From: Chitinophagaceae bacterium
GTDB taxonomy: Bacteria > Bacteroidota > Bacteroidia > Chitinophagales > Chitinophagaceae
NCBI GenBank assembly: GCA_947461645.1
Contig: CANHMN010000008.1
Span: 1-18,203 of the forward strand
DNA length: 18,203 nucleotides
Direction: 5' to 3'
Position 1 is the stretch's first letter. Each line of letters opens with the position of its first letter. Positions 15,043-18,203 of the stretch are shown here, in pieces. Position numbers and translations under genes: made by a program. Below the pieces are notes generated by a model, which ran no database searches, was not told the DNA's origin, and saw only the letters and a program-made list of their open reading frames with translations.

Positions 15043-15516
15043 TTATTTGTGGTGGTATTTTTCATTTCTGTTGATGGTGCATGCCCTGTAAATTTGCTCG
15101 CTGAGCATTAGTCTTACCATTTGATGAGGAAAAACAAGTTCAGATAAGCTCCATGTTAGGTCGGCTCTCTTCATCACTTCCTTACTTACGCCAAAAGCGC
15201 CGCCTATCAGAAAAACAATATTCCTTTTACTTTCATTGGCAAGAACTTGAATTTTGTCTGCAAGCTTTTCGCTGCTGAATTGTTTGCCTCTTTCATCAAG
15301 TAGAATTAAGTAGTCGTCTTTTTTTAAAGCCGATAAAATGATTTCGCCCTCGGCGGATTTAAGGTCATTGGCTTCCAATTTGGAAGCATTTTTGGGGCCA
15401 CTGATGATTATCCAATTAGCAGGGTAGTAGTTGTTGATACGTTTGGTGAAAGATAGGATACCTTCCTCTACATAATGCTCATGTTCTTTGCCTACAGACC
15501 AAAATTGAAATTTCAT
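15043..15516 (-). CDS. rlmH: 23S rRNA (pseudouridine-1915-N3)-methyltransferase RlmH
   Basis: SPOUT-class SAM-dependent methyltransferase that methylates pseudouridine 1915 in helix 69 of 23S rRNA on assembled ribosomes. At 157 residues it matches the family (about 155). Visible marks are LLDERGKQFSS (residues 72-82), the knot loop FLIGGAFGVS (102-111) that binds SAM, LSELVFPHQMVRLMLSEQIYRA (124-145), and the closing KYHHK (153-157) used in catalysis and tRNA/rRNA contact. The ATG at 15516 begins MKFQFWSVGK, the usual first strand. It is followed by the GNAT gene after 20 bp and preceded by a 75-bp spacer after the DUF1543 gene in which I see no strong promoter or terminator. Confidence 0.96.
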   Translation of the reverse strand: MKFQFWSVGKEHEHYVEEGILSFTKRINNYYPANWIIISGPKNASKLEANDLKSAEGEIILSALKKDDYLILLDERGKQFSSEKLADKIQVLANESKRNIVFLIGGAFGVSKEVMKRADLTWSLSELVFPHQMVRLMLSEQIYRACTINRNEKYHHK

Positions 15517-15591
15517 AAAAAGAATTTTGTGAGCTATAAATTGTGGTCTGTTGATTAATAAATAAAAATAAAAAATACGGAGAAAGGTTGT

Positions 15592-16167
15592 TTACTTTAT
15601 TTTGGAAAGATTTGTATATCCAATGTGCCATTCATCAATTGATTTTTTTGCGGCAGGGTTGATCACTATGCTAAAATCGGTCTTTATTTTTTCAGGTAGA
15701 ATGTCATCTATAGCATAAACATCATCCACGTCAATTCCATATTTATCATCTATGTGAGAAGAGGCGCCTTTGAATCCCGTGTGCAGATAAAAGTAAGTTT
15801 GTTTGGCAGCTTTGATGGCTTCTGCAGTAGTTTTTGCCGGAACAATTGTTCTATAATGAAACTCTTCGAATTCGCCAGGTTTATAACCACCAAGATTGAT
15901 GAAAAAAAGCTTAAAGTCTTCCTTGTTCACTAAGGGTGATGAATTGCCTTTCTGCTTTTTAACAACATCTATTTTATGCCCATCAATATGGATGATTTCT
16001 CTCCAGGCATCAATATGTATAGTACCACCATCGGGCCAAAATGCTTTGATGTCTGGAACGATTGATTTTAGGGAGGTGCCTATGGTAAAGAAAATGTCAT
16101 GTTGTTCAGTATGCCTGCCTTTTGGTTTGCATCCCAGCAATAACATGAACAATTTGTTTTTTGGCAT
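15592..16167 (-). CDS. DUF1543 domain protein
   Basis: A 191-residue cytosolic protein recognised as DUF1543 by its opening KLFMLLLGCKPKGRHTEQHD, then HDIFFTIGTSL, the pattern IKAFWPDGGTIHIDAWREI (about 41-59), and the later LFFINLGGYKPGEFEEFHYR. The C-terminal half (AKTTAEAIKAAKQTYFYLHTGF ... VDDVYAIDDILP) looks like a duplicate of the same alpha/beta unit. The function is unknown. No catalytic motif is convincing, though HIDAWREI and EEFHYR contain conserved polar residues. It starts 24 bp after the CDGSH gene's stop on the same strand, so the two are probably one transcript. Confidence 0.88.
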   Translation of the reverse strand: MPKNKLFMLLLGCKPKGRHTEQHDIFFTIGTSLKSIVPDIKAFWPDGGTIHIDAWREIIHIDGHKIDVVKKQKGNSSPLVNKEDFKLFFINLGGYKPGEFEEFHYRTIVPAKTTAEAIKAAKQTYFYLHTGFKGASSHIDDKYGIDVDDVYAIDDILPEKIKTDFSIVINPAAKKSIDEWHIGYTNLSKIK

Positions 16168-16191
16168 TGAAGAAAAGGTATGTAGTTAACT

Positions 16192-16413
16192 TTATTTTTT
16201 TTCGGGCAGATTGATTGCTTGGCAACAAGATTCAAATTGATCTTTGTGGGCGCCGTCACAAAATGGTTTGTTTTTCGACAATCCACACCTGCAAATTCCA
16301 AGTACATTTCTGCCTCCCAATCCGAATAAATTACCTTCATGGTCGTATACTTCAAAATCTCCCTCAATTATAATAGGCCCGTCTTTTTTTACTGTAAGTT
16401 TTGTTTTTGACAT
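16192..16413 (-). CDS. CDGSH-type iron-sulfur protein
   Basis: A 73-residue protein with a single CDGSH [2Fe-2S] motif, CRCGLSKNKPFCDGAH. Cys41, Cys43, Cys52 and His56 are the expected three-Cys one-His ligands, and the fourth residue of the signature is Ala instead of Ser, a common variant. The N-terminal part (GPIIIEGDFEVYDHEGNLF, about 12-30) is the beta segment often found in bacterial members, which read as glutamate-synthase or mitoNEET-like fragments. There is no transmembrane helix, so it is cytosolic. A role in cluster transfer or redox sensing is possible but not shown. It is the first gene of a run with DUF1543; upstream is a 15-bp near-palindrome GCGTAAAATTAACGC at 16442-16456. 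Confidence 0.9.
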   Translation of the reverse strand: MSKTKLTVKKDGPIIIEGDFEVYDHEGNLFGLGGRNVLGICRCGLSKNKPFCDGAHKDQFESCCQAINLPEKK

Positions 16414-16441
16414 AATTAGAAAATTTTTATGATTGAATTAA

Positions 16442-16456
16442 GCGTAAAATTAACGC
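16442..16456. promoter_or_regulatory. Near-palindrome upstream of the CDGSH gene, possible operator
   Basis: GCGTAAAATTAACGC has GCGT and ACGC arms and matches its reverse complement at 12 of 15 positions. It sits 29 bp before the CDGSH start codon on the minus strand. GC-bearing arms in otherwise AT-rich spacer DNA make it stand out slightly, but no known box was recognised. Confidence 0.25.
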
Positions 16457-16477
16457 AATGAGTTTGATTTAAATGAA

Positions 16478-16514
16478 AAAGACGAAGCATGATTTGATTT
16501 TGTGCTTCGTCTTT
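16478..16514 (-). terminator. Strong intrinsic terminator for the T9SS cargo gene
   Basis: A perfect 12-bp stem (AAAGACGAAGCA at 16478-16489 with TGCTTCGTCTTT at 16503-16514) encloses a 13-nt loop, 18 bp past the minus-strand stop at 16533. Read on the minus strand, the stem is followed by a T-rich tail (GTCTTTTTCATTT). It separates the cargo gene from the CDGSH transcript. Confidence 0.88.
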
Positions 16515-16532
16515 AATTTAATTTTAGCGAAT

Positions 16533-18203
16533 TTATAGTTTTTCTGCTTTAATGACTTTTTTGTAATTCCCTGATCTGATTTCAATAAAATACATTCCCC
16601 TTTGTAAGTTATCGCCAAATCCGAGATTATTATTGATGAAGCAATTGATTTTTCGAAGAACTACTTTTCCTTGAACATCCATCACAATGATATCAACTGG
16701 GGCTGAAAGATTAATTTTTTCCCCTAATTTGAATTGGTGATTTGTAGGGTTGGGGTAAACAAAGTAATCTATAGCTGGAGTTGTATTTACTTCAGTGTTA
16801 CCCGACATTGGATTCAATTTTGAGTGATTGTTGCAGTTTGACCCTAGTCTAAGATTTATACTTGCTTGACTTCCGAAAGCCACTTCCCCATTTATTTTGC
16901 AATAAAAATTGAAAATAAAACCCTGAGATAATCCAAAGTAGGATTTGCCAACAATTGTTTCCGTGTCGTATTTTACTGATAAAATATAAGTATTGCCAGG
17001 AACTGCATTGGTGACCAAAATACGACCTTGGCCAACCGAAAAAGATGCACCTGTAGCAATTCTGTTACAATTCAGGTCTGATAATCTAATTTGATTACCA
17101 TTTTTAATGGCAAAGGAATTGAAGTTGACAGCTGAATTTGATTGAACAATATCTATCGTAAATGAGTTGCTTTTTGCTGTTATTAAAGTATAATAAATGA
17201 TTTCGTCAGGATTTACTTTGGTAATTCTTCCTCTTGATCCGGAGTAGCGGATTTGAGTTAGTGGAAAATAATTACCTGATTTAAAATTCGAACAATTAAC
17301 GTCGTCATCAAAAATACCTGCATTTAGTGCCGGGTTTATTATAGCGCTTGCAATATTTGAAATGCACCCTTTGTTGTTTTTGGCAGTAATGCTATAAATA
17401 CCTGGAGGCAATGTGTTAAAGGTAATTTGACTTTGATAATTGCTGTTGTTGATACTATATTGCAACCCATCACTTAAAGGGTTGGTTATTGTTATACTGC
17501 CTGAGAATAAACCAGGGTTAGGTTGTATTACAGAAAAGGTAGGCGTTTCAGGGTTTTTATTTATCGTTAGGTTGAGTGCAGCTATGCTGTCACAACCTAT
17601 TGCATTATTGGTAGTATAATAATATATACCACTTTCAGTAAATGTTCTTTCATTCCAGGTATAGTTGTCGCAAGCGGTGTAGCTTAAATTTGAAACAGTT
17701 GAGTGATTAATGGTTAGATTTAGGGTTGCTGTAGAGTCACATCCTGCAGCATTCGTAGAATTGAATGTGTAAGTACCACTTTCAGTATATGTTTGATCAT
17801 TCCAGCTATAACTGTCACAACTGGAAATGTTTGTTGATGAGGTTGTAGATCGATTGATGGTCAAATGTAAAGTAGCAGTAGAATCACAACCATCAGCGTT
17901 AATGGCATTGAATGTATAAGTTCCGCTCTCTGTATATGTATGTCCATTCCATGCATATTGGTCACAGGATGTAACATCATTTGATGAACTGCTTGTCAAT
18001 TTTACAGTAATATTAATGGAGTCGTTACAGCTGGTAATGCCGTTGGTAGCAGACAGGTAATACGTTTTGTTTGAAGTTGGGGTGACTTGTATAGTTGGAG
18101 TAGTTTGGTTGGTAGACCATGTATAGTTGTTCCCCAATATTGCAATTGTGTCAACAAAAAGTTCTAGGGTTTGTCCTAAGCAAACTGCCGTGTCGTTGTT
18201 TTC
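16533..18203 (-). CDS. T9SS cargo protein with tandem Ig-like repeats, N-terminus beyond the right edge
   Basis: 556 residues are visible, and the frame stays open to the edge (the first codons read ENNDTAVCLGQTLELF, in the usual style of Bacteroidota Ig/PKD domains), so the TTG at 18137 is not the start. Order of parts: an Ig/PKD-like domain ending in YYLSATNGITSC; three 49-residue repeats; a domain like a SprB repeat (YSINNSNYQSQITF ... GIYSITAKNNKGCIS); an unrecognised beta-rich domain of about 170 residues with cysteines (FDDDVNCSNFKSG ... FYCKINGEV); and a type A T9SS sorting domain of about 75 residues from YFVYPNPTNHQFK to VIKAEKL. It is exported through the outer membrane and probably surface-bound or released; an adhesin or structural role is plausible, but no enzyme motif is seen in the visible part. 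Confidence 0.9.
   Translation of the reverse strand, partial: ENNDTAVCLGQTLELFVDTIAILGNNYTWSTNQTTPTIQVTPTSNKTYYLSATNGITSCNDSINITVKLTSSSSNDVTSCDQYAWNGHTYTESGTYTFNAINADGCDSTATLHLTINRSTTSSTNISSCDSYSWNDQTYTESGTYTFNSTNAAGCDSTATLNLTINHSTVSNLSYTACDNYTWNERTFTESGIYYYTTNNAIGCDSIAALNLTINKNPETPTFSVIQPNPGLFSGSITITNPLSDGLQYSINNSNYQSQITFNTLPPGIYSITAKNNKGCISNIASAIINPALNAGIFDDDVNCSNFKSGNYFPLTQIRYSGSRGRITKVNPDEIIYYTLITAKSNSFTIDIVQSNSAVNFNSFAIKNGNQIRLSDLNCNRIATGASFSVGQGRILVTNAVPGNTYILSVKYDTETIVGKSYFGLSQGFIFNFYCKINGEVAFGSQASINLRLGSNCNNHSKLNPMSGNTEVNTTPAIDYFVYPNPTNHQFKLGEKINLSAPVDIIVMDVQGKVVLRKINCFINNNLGFGDNLQRGMYFIEIRSGNYKKVIKAEKL
17559..17999 (-). repeat. Three tandem 147-bp (49-residue) repeats in the T9SS cargo gene
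   Basis: Units at 17853-17999, 17706-17852 and 17559-17705 share the protein pattern SCDxYxWNxxTYTESGTYTF...N..GCDSTATLNLTIN. Units 1 and 2 are the most alike; unit 3 has drifted (ACDNYTWNERTFTESGIYYY). Two cysteines per unit suggest one disulfide each. The equal spacing shows a duplication origin, and further units could exist in similar genes elsewhere in the genome. Confidence 0.92.

Noticed and set aside
16080..16367. 95-codon minus-strand open frame spanning the CDGSH/DUF1543 junction
   Set aside because: It is out of frame with both genes, which each carry their family motifs.
1..18203. Mobile element, phage, CRISPR or defence island
   Set aside because: No transposase, integrase, terminal inverted repeats, direct-repeat spacer array or known defence domain was found, and base use looks even throughout.

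Overview
The window looks like chromosomal DNA from a low-GC member of the Bacteroidota. Four lines of evidence point there: two secreted proteins end in type IX secretion system (T9SS) sorting domains, with the YPNP motif opening a terminal domain of about 75-90 residues; a large TPR protein of the PorW/SprE family (T9SS and gliding machinery) is present; AtpZ-like and M23-anchor-like genes occur in the order typical of this phylum; and gene starts are A-rich with no clear Shine-Dalgarno sequence. The class (Flavobacteriia, Chitinophagia, Sphingobacteriia or other) cannot be settled from this stretch. No tRNA, rRNA, CRISPR array, transposase, integrase or phage gene is visible.

Layout. 1-739 (+): 3' part of a universal stress protein, closed by a shared terminator at 769-797. 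822-4224 (-): a sugar-acetyltransferase-like protein (NeuD/PglD type), MTA/SAH nucleosidase (mtnN), then an exported M43 zinc protease with a T9SS tail. 4361-7288 (+): an acyl-CoA carboxylase carboxyltransferase subunit, RNase HI, and a lipoprotein fusing rhodanese and thioredoxin domains. 7295-8911 (-): a tight four-gene set made of an M23-peptidase-type membrane anchor without the peptidase, an AtpZ-like protein, a four-helix membrane protein and a SprT-like metalloprotein. 8912-9216: the longest non-coding stretch (about 305 bp). 9217-14529 (+): PorW/SprE-like protein followed at once by a class A penicillin-binding protein. 14531-16413 (-): GNAT acetyltransferase, RlmH, a DUF1543 protein and a CDGSH iron-sulfur protein. 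16533-18203 (-): a repeat-bearing T9SS cargo protein whose N-terminus lies off the right edge, with a strong terminator behind it.

How the genes fit together. Much of the window concerns the cell envelope: T9SS cargo, a T9SS-associated periplasmic protein, peptidoglycan synthesis, a lipoprotein thiol-redox protein and small membrane proteins. The rest is housekeeping (RNase HI, RlmH, mtnN, USP, carboxylase). I see no evident defence island or mobile system. The most unusual points are the 7295-8911 set, which looks like the leader of an ATP synthase operon without the ATP synthase and with a SprT-like gene in its place, and the PorW/SprE homologue, which carries an ordinary signal peptide where a lipoprotein signal would be expected. 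Several start codons were moved inward from the longest open frame because ATG codons with A-rich upstream sequence and a proper signal peptide or first domain fit better.
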